Assembly (NCBI GenBank): GCA_032164245.1
Contig: JAVMKO010000005.1
Location: 43,428,133 to 43,492,132, forward strand
From: Sternotherus odoratus
Lineage: Eukaryota > Chordata > Testudines > Kinosternidae
Direction: 5' to 3'
DNA length: 64,000 nt
In this document: one piece after another, positions 22,087 to 33,275 of the stretch
Numbering within the stretch: position 1 is the first letter of the stretch
How the letters are laid out: each line of letters begins with the position of its first letter
Program-made: the position numbers and the translations under genes
Notes under the pieces: generated by a model
The model's database searches: none
What the model was told of the DNA's origin: nothing
What the model saw: only the letters and a program-made list of their open reading frames with translations

Positions 22087-23127
22087 GATTAATCAGGCAC
22101 CTGATTAGACTTGTTATGCGTACACCATAATCTGGTTTGCATCAACAGTTGCCAATCATATACACCATCCTCCTCTTGTCTCCTGCTGCTGCCCATTGCT
22201 TGGTGCAGTTTCTGTCAACTTTTTTTAGCAAAAAAGAAAAAAAGCAGATATGGTGACATGGAAACATTTCATAAGTCCATGTTGGTTTTGCCAAATAGTT
22301 CCTCTGTGGGGGCGGGGGGAGAGGGAAAAGAGGAAGGTGAACCAAATTCAAAGCCTTTCAATGGTGGGACTTGAAAGGACTTTGTTTCCAAATTTCCTTC
22401 AATTTGATATTAAACTGCAAAAAGGTTAAATACAAACCAGCTCAAACTGGAACTGACCCTTTGCCTTTGGATCAAACACAGGTTTTGTTTAACCCCAAAT
22501 AGAGGGTTTTTTTTTTAAAAAAATTGATTCACCAAAAACATCATGTTGGGATCAACTCAAAACAAATTTTATTTTCCTGGTTTTTCAAAATGGTTAATGA
22601 ACTAAAGACTCTGCTAGTCCCAGGGCTCTCCCTATCTCCTGAAAGCCCTGGTGACATTCATGGTAGGGAGTGGCCATTTCTCTGCCCTTTTGGTACCTCC
22701 TGAGCATGTAGCCCAGGTCCCAGATGCTATCATATGAAGGGAGCTTGCTTGTGCCACCATGGCTGCATTGCTATTTTAATGTAGCTGGCTCAGTCACCGC
22801 TCTCCTAGATATATGGCACTCAGCCCTCTTAAGGGGTGTGTAGTGTAGATAGGCCCATATTGACTTGTCCAAGGAGCCTGGTGCGAAGCAGGGAACTGAC
22901 CCCAAGTCTCCTGAGCCCCAGGTGATGGTCCTAATAACTAGACCAGCCTTCTGCTGTAAGGGCAGACCATTTGTAGCTGGCTTTGCTAGGGCTAAGAGAT
23001 CTGGGCCCTGAGGGCTGCACAGCCAGCATCAGGGCCACAGCAGTGCCAGCTACCCCAAAGCAGTGGAGAGGAGGCTGCTACCAGGGCATAGTCAGCAGAA
23101 AATTGGCGTGTTTTGCGTGTGAGTGAA
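22087..23127. other. No gene; SINE-like remnant near 22900
   Basis: 22865..22955 ('ccaagtctcctgagccccag' and 'ctaataactagaccagcc') resembles the minus strand of a tRNA-derived/MIR SINE. The rest is unassigned. Confidence 0.35.
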
Positions 23128-23953
23128 AGGTGGGCAAACCTTTTGGCCCAAGGGCCACATCGGGCTTCAAAATGGTACGGAGGACCGGGTAGGGAAGGCT
23201 CCCCAAACAGCCTGGCCCCGCCCCCTATCTGACCCCCACACATTTCCTGCCCCCTGACTGTGCCCCTCGGAACCCCCAACCCATCCAATCCCCCCCTTGT
23301 CCCCTGATCACCCCTCTGGAGACTCCCCCACTGTAACTGCCCCCCCAGAACCCTACCCTTTATTGAAGGCCCTCTGCTCCTTATTCCCTAACTGCCCCTG
23401 AGACCGCCCCCAAACACCACCACCCTGAACCCCACCACCTAAGCCCTCCCCTCCCCTCTTCCCCCTACCTGCTCAGCTGGCTCCAGCGGCTCTGGTGCCC
23501 CTGCTGGGAAGTGCGGCCCTTGAGGCTCCTCCAGGTGCGGCTCCCTGCATCCTCGGCCCGGTGCAGCACCCCCGCCAGGGAGTGCGGGGCCCCTGCGGCT
23601 CCATGTGCTCCCCGCCCGGCGCCCCCACTGGGGAGCGCAGGGCTCCTGCGGCTCCTCCCAGCTCCGCACCTCCCCCGGGAAGTGCAGGGCTCCCGCAGCT
23701 CCCCACGCTCCCGGCCCGATGCCCCCAGTGGGGAGCGCGGGGGCTCCTGCGGCTCCTCCCAGCCGGCACCCCCTCTGGGGAACGCGGGACTCCCGCGCTC
23801 CTGGCCGGCCCCCGGGCCGGGAGTGCAAGCCCTCGGCACTCGCCTGGCGCTCCTAGCTGGGAGCGAGGGGCCCCCCAGCTACAGTTCAGGGGGCGGATAA
23901 AAATGGCCGGCGGGCCACATATAGCCCACGGGCCCTAGTTTTCCTACCCCGTG
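23128..23953. mobile_element. GC-rich hAT-type element
   Basis: It begins aaaggtgggcaaacc followed by 'ttttggcccaagggccac', as in the element at 3790, and ends 'gccctagttttcctaccccg'. The interior is very GC-rich, with repeated 'gggctcctgcggctcc' modules that create long spurious open frames on both strands. The termini are mutated and no clear 8-bp duplication was found. Confidence 0.65.
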
Positions 23954-24419
23954 CTAGAAGCAGGCTGATGTCTCTGCAGTCAGCTTGGAGATTAAAGGCA
24001 GCGTGCTGGGGAAGGAGAATAAATTATAATCATTAAGAAAAATCACCAGAGGCTTGGCCAGCATGGAGCCTGGTCTCTGGCTGCTGCCAGATCTGCTCAG
24101 TGCTTCTGATCCTACTGGGCAGGGGGCACTGAAAAAGGGCAGGAGTTAATGTCTTTGGGCAGCACCCTCAGGCACAGCTCAGCACTTGCACTAGAGCACC
24201 TCCATGATGGATCCCTATGTCCCCTGCCCCATAGCAAAGAGAAATGATTTCCTCCTTCTTCTGGCTCCCAGCTCCAGCCCAGAGCTAAGGGGATGGGGAG
24301 GGCCAGGGGCTAGTATGGTGGTGGTGGTGAGGATGGAGATCTTGGCACATGCTGGCACCTGGTTTTCCAGCATCACATGAGCCTCTTGGCTCCTGGTTTG
24401 AAAATATAAGGTGGGGGAG
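23954..24419. other. No gene recognised
   Basis: The sequence is ordinary non-coding. The last five bases, gggag, form the left duplication of the next LTR. Confidence 0.3.
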
Positions 24420-25546
24420 TGTCACGTGACTGAAATAATTTGGGACCCTATAAATCATTGCTGCAACCAGGGTCCTATAGTGGCACCAAATCTTATGTAC
24501 AGGGGGTCATAATGGGTGCCTACAACCAGGTTATGAATGGCTGATTATGAATATGCCAGTGATATGTGTGTATCAATTTTGTAGTTAGAGCTATAATATT
24601 GGCTCTAGGCTGTCTGTCTTTCCAAATATTGTGCTCTGCTGGGGAAGAAGATTCCTCAATACTGGGTGTCAGCTTGGCTTGGGCTGCCTAATGGCCCATT
24701 AAGGGACATCAACCACACAATGGACTTTGTATATGCCTGTCCACACCCGAGCTGCTCTAGGAATGTCACTGCCTGGTCAGAAACTGAATCCTGGAAAATC
24801 TGGTGATTGGACCTTGTGACTGTTAGCCTCCATTTTGAACCAGACTCTGCAAAAGAAGGAGGAGGGTCTTGGCCCAGGAGACAGAGTCTATAAAAGCTGG
24901 AAGAAGCACCCTCCATTTTTGTCTTTACCTCCAGACTTCAGCCTGCCTTGCTTCCAGCTTTGGATGGAACTTTGCTACTCTGGGAACTCTGGACTAAGGT
25001 GCTGACCCACCCCTCAATGGGGTGCATACAAAGACTTTGATTTGAACCTGCAGTTATTCTACCTTTGCTGCAAGCCTAAGCTAAGAGATGTGCCATTACT
25101 GCGTATAATTGATTTCTTTTAACCATTCTTAACCCTCACCTATACCTTTTCCTTTTATAATAAACCTTTAGATTTTAGATTCTAAAGGATTGGCTACAGC
25201 GTGATTTGTGGTAAGATCTCATTTGTATATTGACCTGGGTCTGGGGCCTGATTCTTTGGAATTGGGGAGAACCGTTTTCTTTGTTTGGGGGATTGGTTTT
25301 CATAACCATTGATCCCCAGGACAGGTGGCTGCTGGTGGTGATACTGGAAATCTGGAGTGTCTTAAGGGGATTGCTTGTGTGACTTGTGGTTAGCCAGTGG
25401 GGTGAGACCAAAGTCTTTTCTGTTTAGCTGGTTTGGTTTGCCTTAGTGTGAAGAAACCCCAGCTTTGGGCTGTCGTTGCCCTTTGGAAGCAATCTGTCCT
25501 GATCTGACACTCACAGTTGGATCCCACCAGGAACAGCACCGTCACA
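24420..25546 (+). mobile_element. Solo LTR, family A, copy 2
   Basis: The element runs from TGTCACGTGACTG to CACCGTCACA and has a perfect 5-bp duplication, gggag (24415..24419 and 25547..25551). The TATA-like 'gtctataaaagctgg' (about 24887) and the AATAAA block (about 25158) keep the same order as copy 1. Confidence 0.9.
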
Positions 25547-26439
25547 GGGAGTCACTGCCCTAGTGAGATGGGGAGGGCCATAGACAGGCTGGCACATGGG
25601 GCAGAGGAAGGTAAACATGCTGGCCTGCCAGCCAATGGGATGGGCTATAGCTATCTCTGGACTGGGGCTGCATGGGATGTTTGATGTTGTGGAAGTTGTA
25701 GAGAGCCTGTTTTCCTAGCTGGTTGAACAAGACACTTCAGCTCCTGCTGACAGACCTCTCCTGCCCACCCCCAATGGTCATGGGGCTAAGTGCTATGCTG
25801 ACAAAGTGCCCCTCAGAGAGGCTTGGCTCCCCTGTCTCCCACCAAGCAGAAATGGCCTATAGTCTGAGACTGTGCCCTGGATTTGGTGCCAGCAGGGAGA
25901 ATAGATACCAGGAAGGTGGGGAGGGCACAAGGGGCCCAGGCAGTGAGGGCAGCAGCACAAAGAGCCAGTGGGATTTTAGGCATCATATGCAACCGGACCA
26001 AGTAACAACACAGAGAGGGGACAGGCCTTCTCTCTGGGGCTGTGTTGCGATCATCTGGTGGGGTTGGAGGATCAGAAGGAGGGATGGTCAGAGCCCAGCT
26101 AAGATGGGATCACAGAGCCTCATGGAAGGAATGGGGCTACAGAGTGCGACACTCAAGGTGCAGCTGGGAGAACAGGAGGAGACACCCCACAGCCCCAGGA
26201 GGCCGAGGAGTCATCTCCAAACAGGGCAGCACCAGGAGATGCTCCAGTCTGAAACAAGGCTGATCCTGCACCAGCTGTGGAGCATGGCTCTGGGGCTGGG
26301 TCAGACTTTAGAGAGCATGGAGCGAGCAGTTGGCTCTGGGTGGGCCTGGCGTCAGTGGGTGTTCCCTGGGACTGGGCAGGCAAGCGAATCCCCATAACTC
26401 TGCCCAAAGAAACCCACCCTCCAAAAACAGGAGCAAACC
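25547..26439. other. No gene recognised
   Basis: A 224-codon + frame (25723..26397) begins at TTG and has no ATG near its start and no domain, so I do not call it a gene. Composition is that of ordinary intergenic DNA. Confidence 0.3.
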
Positions 26440-26679
26440 ACCAACCAATCCTGAGGGGCATGGACCAATCAGAACCTGCCTCTGGCAGCTGAGAGCAACC
26501 TGGGCCAATCAGCATCCACCTACGTCAACTTGAAAGTACTGCCTCAGTCAGTGCCTACTGTTTCCAGGAGCAGGAGGACCAATCAGTATCCAGATTTGCC
26601 AAGTGTGAGAGGCACACATCAATCAGCATCCGCCTCTGCCAGCTGAGGGAGGCCTGGACCTATCAGCATCCATCCTGGT
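26440..26679. repeat. Imperfect tandem repeat with CCAATCA boxes
   Basis: Degenerate units of about 40-75 bp share the core 'accaatcagcatcc', often followed by 'gcctctgccagctgaggg'. CCAATCA or a one-base variant occurs near 26465, 26505, 26579, 26618 and 26659. Another lies at 27169, beyond the hAT inserted at 26680..27142. CCAAT/ATTGG boxes are NF-Y sites, so the array could be regulatory, but the function is unknown. Confidence 0.55.
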
Positions 26680-27142
26680 CAGGGCCAGTCCAAGGAAATT
26701 TCGCATCTTAGGTGAAACTCCCATCTTGCAGCCCCCCACTCGTGGGGAGCCCTGTAGGCAGCAGCTCCCCGCCCCCTCCCTCCCTCCACCCAGGGAGCCC
26801 TGCGGCAGGTCCCTGCCCCTGGTCACCTCTGCTCCGCCTCCTCCCCTGAGCACGCCGCCACACTCCACTGCTCCCACCTCCCAGGCTTGTGGTGCCAATC
26901 AGCTGTTTGAGAAGCAGAGCGGGGGCATGCTCATGGGAGGAGGTGGAGTGAAGGTGAGCTGGGGCAGGGAGTGGTTCCCCTGTGTGCCCCACCCCGTTAC
27001 TTGCTGGAGGCGGCCCTCCCTGCGCCCCTCTGTCCCAGCTCACCTCCGCTCCACTTCCTCCCCTGAGTGTGCTTTTTGGTGTCCCCAACTACTTGGCACC
27101 CTAGGCGGCCACCTAGTCGGCCTAGTGGTTGCACCAGCCCTG
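26680..27142. mobile_element. hAT-type element, cagggccagtcc family
   Basis: The left end cagggccagtcc pairs with the right end gcaccagccctg. The flanks are atcctggt (26672..26679) and atcctgtc (27143..27150), an imperfect 8-bp duplication. It interrupts the CCAATCA repeat array. Confidence 0.7.
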
Positions 27143-27150
27143 ATCCTGTC

Positions 27151-28014
27151 ACACATGGGACAGGTGGTCCAATCAGCACATTTTTTTGCCTTGCCCTAGA
27201 TATGCTGAACAGTTAATTCCCAGCTGCTTTCCATGAGCCACACTGACCAATAGGGAAAGTTGCCTCCGTTACCCACTGATGTGAGCACCGCAGCTGGGCT
27301 CCCACTGGAGCCATGGGTCTGTGCTGTGGGGCCAGGAAGCACTGGGCTCCAGGGTCCACCGGGTCCACAGAGAAGTGGGGGCATGTGTTGTCATTAACAT
27401 AGATTAACTTTTAAAACTAGGAATGAGCAATAAAACATAACTGGCTCTCGGCATGGCTCCAGGCGTTCCCAGGGGCATACAAGCATGGCAAGGAAGACAA
27501 CTCTTTCATGGGAGCTGCCTGGGCGCAAGCTCCCAGCCAGGATCTGACATGGAGATAGCACAGGGGGTGATCTCCTTACAGCCCCAGGTTAGGAGGCAAA
27601 CGTCCATGCCGACACCATGATCAGCAGAGTTGACTGCGTGGTGCCCCCATGAGGCCTAACAGGATGGTGTGGAGGTCTCGTTAAGGCAGATTCACTTGCT
27701 CCCCAAAGGATCAGATTGGGCAGAGCTCTCACAAGGTCCAGACTTGTGGTCCTGATCCCCCCACCATGGGCTCCAGAGCAGTTTCTGGGCTGACACAGTA
27801 GCCAGTGTTCTCTCTTCTCCCTGCCCTGCCCACAGACAGCTAAGCGAGACAAGCATCTGGCTGGGATGGGCAGGACAGGGGCAGAAGGCAAAGGCAGAGT
27901 AGGCAGGAGCTCTGCTGTCATCCACAGCTGCCTTCCTGCTGTCAGACCCCTGCACAGCTCAGGCCCCAAGGGACTGGACCACATGCTGGAGAGACTAGAA
28001 TGCCCCTGCCCATC
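27151..28014. other. No gene recognised
   Basis: One CCAATCA box at 27169 continues the array upstream of the hAT. No other feature can be supported. Confidence 0.3.
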
Positions 28015-28462
28015 CACTAGCAGCAGCGAACAGCAGAGGCTAACAGCGGGAGTTTGCCTGGGAGTTGTCCAAGAGGAGGTACGCTAAGAGCTGCATTGAG
28101 GGGCTGTACAGCGTTGGTGAGTATCTGAGTGTCAGTTGCAGGTGACAGTTTGGCAGTTTGACCGTGGGCTTGGTTGCTTGATTGTTTGTTTGTTTGTTTG
28201 ATTGATTGTTTGACAAGGGTGAATTAGGGCTTTATTCCAGGTGGGCCTTAAGTGGGCCTGACTGTTATAAAAAGCCAGTCAGGAGCGAACAGCTGAGTGG
28301 TGAACAGCAGAGGCTACCAGCGGGAGTTTGCCTGGAGGGAGCCCAGTGAGGCTTTCATTTTGCAGGCATCTGAGTAGTTCCTGCAGCATCTGAGCAAGTT
28401 CTCAGAAGGAAGGTAATATAGATGGTGAGGGTTCAGCTGCTGTTACCTGCACAGGCTGTGCC

Positions 28463-30339
28463 ATGTTTGTCTTTCTGCCACAGGACAGAAGCGACTTTGT
28501 CTGCACAAAGTGCAAGCTGGTCTCCATATCGGAAGAAAAGGTTCAAGGTCTGGAGAAACAAGTGTCAACCCTGTGTTGCATAAAAGAAAATGAAGATTTC
28601 CTGGACAGACATCAGGATATGCTTCTATGGGCACAACATTCTGAAGATTCAGAGCAGGCTGCACAGCGAGGACAGAAGGCCAGTGAAGAAAGCTGGCAGC
28701 ATGTGACCTCCAGAAGACGAAGGAAGAGCATCCATGTTCCAGCAATGCAGGTACAAGTGAGCAACCGTTTTCATGTTCTCTCCACAGATACTAAGGCAGA
28801 GAGTGGACTACATGATGTATCTGAGGGAAGGGAGCAGAAGGAGACTCCACTGATTGGAAGGCATGAGATGCACAGTCCTAAGGATGTGGGTTTCACGACC
28901 ACCACTCTGAAGAGAAGGAGACGGGCGGTAGTCAGTGACTCCCTTCTTAGTGGGACTGAGCCATCTATTTGCCGCCCCAACCAGGAAAATCAAGAGGTCT
29001 GCTGCTTGCCAGGAGCTAAGATTCACGATATGACGGAGAGACTGCCGAGACTCATCAAGCCCTCGGATCGCTATCCCTTCCTGCTTCTCCACATGGGCCC
29101 CAATGATACTGCCAAGAATGACCTTGAGTGGACTATGTGACTCTAGGACAGGGGTGGGAAACCTTTTTTCCGCCAAGGGCCATTTTGACAGCTATAATGT
29201 AATCCGCGGGCCGCTCCCCCCCGCCACCCCGAAGCCCAGGCTGGCAACAGGAGCTGAGACCCCAGCTGGCAAGGGGCCAGCAGGGGAAACCCCAAAGCAG
29301 TGTCAGGCAGAGTGCTTAGCCCTGCACTGCTTTGGGGTTTCCCCCACTGGCCCCTTGCCAGCCGGGGTCCTGCCGCCTGCCTGACCCGCCCAGCCCAGCC
29401 TCCCCCCCACCAAACCTCCTTCCCTTCCCCCCCTCCCGACCCGCCCAGCCTCCCCCCCACCAAACCTCCTTCCCTCCCCCACCCCCGACCCGCCCAGCCT
29501 GGTCCCTTTCCCCCCCCCCCCCCCCGTCGGATCCCCGCGGCTCCACGTTTCGCTGCCGGGCTGAGGGTGGCCGCGGGGCGCTTCCCGGCCCCATCGCGGA
29601 GCTGCCCCTGGCTGGCCGGCCGGAGCGCAGACCCGCCCCCGCGCGTCCCTGGCCGGCGGCTCCGCGAGGCGCTTCCGGCCTCTTTGCCGAGGGCAGAGCC
29701 ACCCCGGGCCGCCAGGCGGGGGCGGCTCCGCGTTCGGCGAAGGGGCCGGGAAGCGCCTGGGGAAGCCACCCCCGCCTGGCGGCCCGCGCGCGTCCCTGGT
29801 CGGCGGCTCCCCCAGGCGCTTGCCGGCCCCAGCGTGGAGCCACGCCCACCTGCTGGCCGGAGCGCAAAGCCACCCCCGCGCGTCCCTGGCCGGCGGCTCC
29901 CTGAGGCGCTTCTGGCCTCTTCGCCGAGCACGGAGCTGCCCCGGGCCGCCGGGGGGAGGCGGCTCCGCGTTCGGCGAAGGGGCCGGGAAGCGCCTGGGGG
30001 AGCCGCCGGCCAGGGACGCGCGTGGGCCGGATGGAAGGCTTTGGCGGACCGTATAAGGCCCACGCTCTAGGAAGAAGGATAAAGGAGTTTGAGGCACAAG
30101 TAGTGTTCTCATCCATCCTCCCTGTGGAAGGAAAAAGCCCTGGTAGGTACCGTCGTATCCTAGAAGTCAACAAATAGCTATGCAGGTGGTGTCAGAGAGA
30201 AGGCTTTGGATTCTTTGACCATGGGATGGGATTCCGAGAAGGAGGAGTACTAGGCAGAGACGGGCTCCACCTAATGAAGAGAGGGAAGAGCATCTTTGCA
30301 AGCAGGATGGCTAACCTAGTGAGGAGGGCTTTAAACTAG
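28463..30339 (+). pseudogene. CR1 ORF1 (Cys-rich, coiled coil, SGNH-esterase type)
   Basis: From ATG 28463 the product starts with a CxxC pair ('FVCTKCKLV') and a short coiled coil ('EEKVQGLEKQVSTL'), likely RNA-binding and oligomerising. It continues to an SGNH-hydrolase-like domain. Block I is 'AVVSDSLLSGTE' (catalytic Ser in the GDS position, here SDS), then 'CCLPGAKIHDMTERLP' and 'LLHMGPNDTA' (block III GxND, here GPND). A hAT with an 8-bp duplication interrupts the gene at 29141..30072. Beyond it the frame resumes with 'FEAQVVFSSILPV' and the C-terminal 'DGLHLMKRGKSIF' (block V D-x-x-H) and ends with TAG at 30337..30339. A TAG after 'LEVNK' is a further lesion. In CR1 and L2 elements this ORF1 esterase is a known domain of uncertain role. 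Confidence 0.85.
29149..30064. mobile_element. GC-rich hAT element inside CR1 ORF1
   Basis: A perfect 8-bp duplication, ctctagga, flanks it (29141..29148 and 30065..30072). The left end is caggggtgggaaac and the right end taaggcccacg, a weak TIR. The interior is over 75% GC by eye, with a 15-base C run near 29510 and inverted modules ('ggcggctccgcgttcggcga') that produce open frames of up to 300 codons on both strands; these are not genes. Confidence 0.85.
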
Positions 30340-30341
30340 GT

Positions 30342-31237
30342 ATGCCAGGGGAAGGAGACCAAAACCTTGAGGTAAGCGGGGAAATGGGATTCCGGGACGT
30401 AGCACAACCAGGAGAGCACAAGAAGGGAGGACTCCTGTCTCATACTGAGAAAGTGGGACAATCAGCGAGTTATCTTAAGTGCCTATACACAAATGCAAGA
30501 AGCCTGGGAAACAAGCAGGGAGAACTAGAATTTCTGGCACAGTCAAAGAACTATGATGTGATTGGAATAACAGAGACTTGGTGGGATAACTCACATGACT
30601 GGAGTACTGTCATGGATGGATATAAACTGTTCAGGAAGGACAGGCAGGGCTGAAAGGGTGGGGGAGTTGCATTGTATGTAAGAGAACGGTATGACGGCTC
30701 AGAGCTCTGGTATGAAACTGCAGAAAAACCCGAGAGTCTCTGGATTAAGTTTAGAAGTGTGAGCAACAAGGCTGATGTCGTGGTGGGAGTCTGCTATAGA
30801 CCAGCAGACCAGGGGGATGAGATGGATGAGGCTTTCTTCCAACAACTAAGACAAGATACTAGATCACAAGCCGTGGTTCTCATGGGAGATTTCAATCACC
30901 CTGATATCTGCTGGGAGAGCAATACAGTGGTGCACAGACAATCCAGGAAGTTTTTGGAAAGTGTCGGGGACAATTTCTTAGTGCAAGTGCTGGAGGAACC
31001 AACTAGGGACAGAGCTTTTCTTGACCTGCTGCTCACAAACCATGAAGAATTAGTAGGGGATGCAAAAGTGGATGGGAACCTGGGAGGCAGTGACCATGAG
31101 ATGGTCGAGTTCAGGATCCTGACACCGGGGAAAAAGCAGAGCAGCAGAATACGGACCCTGGACTTCAGAAAAGCAGACTTTGACTCCCTCAGGGAACTGA
31201 TGGGCAGGATCCCCTGGGAGATGAACATGAAGGGGAA
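30342..31237 (+). pseudogene. CR1 ORF2, endonuclease domain
   Basis: This is the APE-type endonuclease that nicks target DNA for target-primed reverse transcription. Motifs in order: 'LYTNARSLGNKQGEL' (Asn), 'IGITETWWD' (catalytic Glu), 'VVGVCYRPAD', 'LMGDFNHPDICWE' (Asp/Asn) and 'GSDHEMVEF' (catalytic Asp-His). A TGA at 30651..30653 after 'DRQG' (probably from CGA) interrupts it. ORF2 starts three codons after the ORF1 stop, the usual tight spacing. The frame ends at 31237 where the next element begins, so the reverse transcriptase is missing. Confidence 0.92.
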
Positions 31238-31284
31238 ACAAAGAGTCCTGTGGCACCTTAAATACTAACTAAAGTATTGAAGCA

Positions 31285-31320
31285 TAAGCTTTCGTGGGCT
31301 AATACCCACTTTGTCGGATG
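31285..31320 (-). ncRNA. Degenerate hammerhead-ribozyme-like core
   Basis: On the minus strand: 'catccgacaa', then a stem 'gtgggt-atta-gcccac', then 'gaaagc'. The hammerhead consensus is CUGANGA-stem II-GAAA. Here GAAA and stem II are intact, but the first core box reads CCGACAA (two changes), so it is probably inactive. Confidence 0.55.
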
Positions 31321-31379
31321 CAAGCAGTGGAAGTGTCCAGGGGCAGGTATAAATAAGTAGGCAAGAACCAGTTTGGAGA

Positions 31380-32516
31380 TGTGACGGTGCTGTTCCTGGT
31401 GAGATCCAACAATGAGTGTCAGATCAGGACAGATCGCTTCCAAAGGAAGCCCAAAGCTGGGGTTTTTCCACTCTAATGAGAACCAAACCAGCCAAACAGA
31501 AGAGACTTTGGTTTCGCCCCACTGACTAACCACAAGTCACACAAGCAATTCCCTTAGACACTCCAGGTTTCTAGTATCACCACCAGCAGCCACCTGTCCT
31601 GGGGATCAATGGTTAAGAAAACCAATACCCCAAATAAAGAAAACGGTTCTCCCCAATTCCAAAGAATCAGGCCCCAGACCCAGGTCAATATACAAATCAG
31701 ATCTTCCCACAAATCACGCTATTGCCAATTCTTTAGAATCTAAAATCTAAAGGTTTATTGTACAAGGGAAAAGGTATAGGTGATTAATGGTTAGGAATAG
31801 TTAAAAGAAATCAATTACATGCAGTAATGGCAAATATCTTGGTTCAGGCTTGCAGCTGTAGAATAAACTGAGGTTCAGATAAAAGTCTCTGGAATGCATC
31901 CCCTCCAGGGATGGGTCATCAATCCGTTGGTCAGAGCTTCCACATGTAGCAAAATTCCCTCTAGAGGTAGGTGCTAGCTGAAGATTGCAGATTGAAGACA
32001 AAGATGGAGGGGCTGTAGCAGCTTCATTTATAATTTTTTCCAGGTGCAAGAACCTCTTTGTTCCTGCTGTGAAAAGTCCAGCCCCATGGAGTTCTGGAGT
32101 CACATGGGCAGATCACATGACCATGCATGACTCATTATTTGCAGGCAACGGCCATTATGCACAGGCTGCCTTGCATGTTCTCTGGTAGACGTCTCGTCTG
32201 CATTGGGGCATTCCAAGCTCCCAGAGTCCATTGTGTTGCTGATCGTCCTTAATGGCCCATCAAGCAGCCCAAGCAAAGCTGACGCCCAGTATTCTGGAAT
32301 GTTCCCCCCCCCCCAGCAGAGCACAATATTTAGAAAGACAGACAGTCCAGAGCCAATATTCATAAATTCAACTACAAAATTGATACACACATACCAATGG
32401 CATATTCATAATCAGCAATCCATAACCTGGTCGTAGACACCCATTATGACCCCCTGTACATAATATTTGGTACCCCAGTGATCTATATGGTCCCAAATTA
32501 TTTCAGTAACGTGACA
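31380..32516 (-). mobile_element. Solo LTR, family A, copy 3 (minus)
   Basis: This is the reverse complement of the family A LTR, from tgtgacggtg to acgtgaca. A perfect 5-bp duplication, ggaga, lies at 31375..31379 and 32517..32521. It is inserted inside the Penelope-like fragment. Confidence 0.9.
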
Positions 32517-32650
32517 GGAGATAACAAGGTTAGTCCAATCAGGCTGAACCAGCTTGTTATCTCTAATCAGGGATGGTGAGGCATTCCTCTAGCAACTGAA
32601 CTGGAGGTGTGAACTCTGAGAGAGAAGAGGTGGCACAGGACTCTTTGTCA

Positions 32651-33275
32651 TTTCAGTGTGCCCTTGTTTCCAAGAAGGCTAATGGCATTTTGGGCTGTAT
32701 AAGTAGGGGCATTGCCAGCAGATCGAGGGAAGTGATTGTTCCCCTCTATTCGACATTGGTGAGGCCTCATCTGGAGTACTGTGTCCAATTTTAGGGCCCA
32801 CACTACAAGAAGGATGTGGAAAAATTGGAAAGAGTCCAGAGAAGGGCAACACAAATTATTAGGGGCCTGGAGCGCATGACTTATGAGGAGAGGCTGAGAG
32901 AACTGGGATTGTTTAGTCGTCAGAAGAGAAGAATGAGGGGGGATTAGCTGTTTTCACCTACCTGAAAGGGGGTTCCAAAGAGGATGGATCTAGACTGTTC
33001 TCAGTGGTACCAGATGACAGAACAAGGAGTAATGGTCTCAAGTTGCAGGGGTGGAGGTGTAGGTTGGATAGTAGAGAAAACTTTTTCACTAGGAGGCTGG
33101 TGAAGCACTGGAATGGGTTATCTAGGGAGGTGGTGGAATCTCCATCCTTAAAAATTTTTAAGGTCAGGCTTGACAAAGCCCTGGCTGGGATGATTTAGTT
33201 GGGAATTGTTCCTGCTTTGAGCAGGGGGTTGGACTAGATGACCTCCAGAGGTCCCTTCCAACCCTGATATTCTAT
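32651..33275 (+). pseudogene. CR1 LINE 3' end
   Basis: It encodes '[20 protein letters not shown]' and '[12 protein letters not shown]', then '[18 protein letters not shown]' in another frame, then '[15 protein letters not shown]'. It ends with the CR1 3' UTR and tail 'gatattctatg' at about 33275. From 32867 on it is almost identical to 14165..14580, so the two copies are close relatives. Whether it belongs to the CR1 at 28015 (with the RT part lost) or is a separate insertion is open. Confidence 0.88.

Larger units (their letters stand above)
28015..31237 (+). mobile_element. CR1 LINE, 5' part (5' UTR, ORF1, ORF2 start)
   Basis: A nearly 5'-complete CR1 begins around 28015. Its 5' UTR has a duplicated segment ('gaacagcagaggctaacagc' near 28028 and again near 28300), a typical CR1 promoter-region feature. 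ORF1 and the ORF2 endonuclease follow. The copy stops at 31237, where a Penelope-like element starts. A hAT sits inside ORF1. Confidence 0.88.
31238..32650 (-). mobile_element. Penelope-like element fragment with inverted ends
   Basis: Both ends carry the same sequence in opposite orientation: acaaagagtcctgtggcacc at 31238 and the near-complement 'ggcacaggactctttgt' up to about 32649. Next to the left end is the 'gcataagctttcgtgggct' block found in the fragments at 51245 and 62948. Its complement forms a hammerhead-like core. These are features of Penelope-like (pLTR-type) retroelements. A family A solo LTR is inserted at 31380..32516. No reverse transcriptase is seen. The family assignment is from recall and moderate in certainty. 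Confidence 0.6.

Noticed and set aside
23439..23938. Opposed frames of 124-147 codons
   Set aside because: They come from repeated 'gggctcctgcggctcc' modules of a GC-rich hAT.
25723..26397. A 224-codon + frame
   Set aside because: It starts at TTG, has no ATG near its start, no recognisable domain and no conserved neighbour.
29143..30173. Several overlapping open frames of 190-306 codons on both strands
   Set aside because: They lie in the GC-rich hAT element, are Arg/Pro/Gly-rich in all frames and repeat internal modules; GC-rich DNA has few stop codons.
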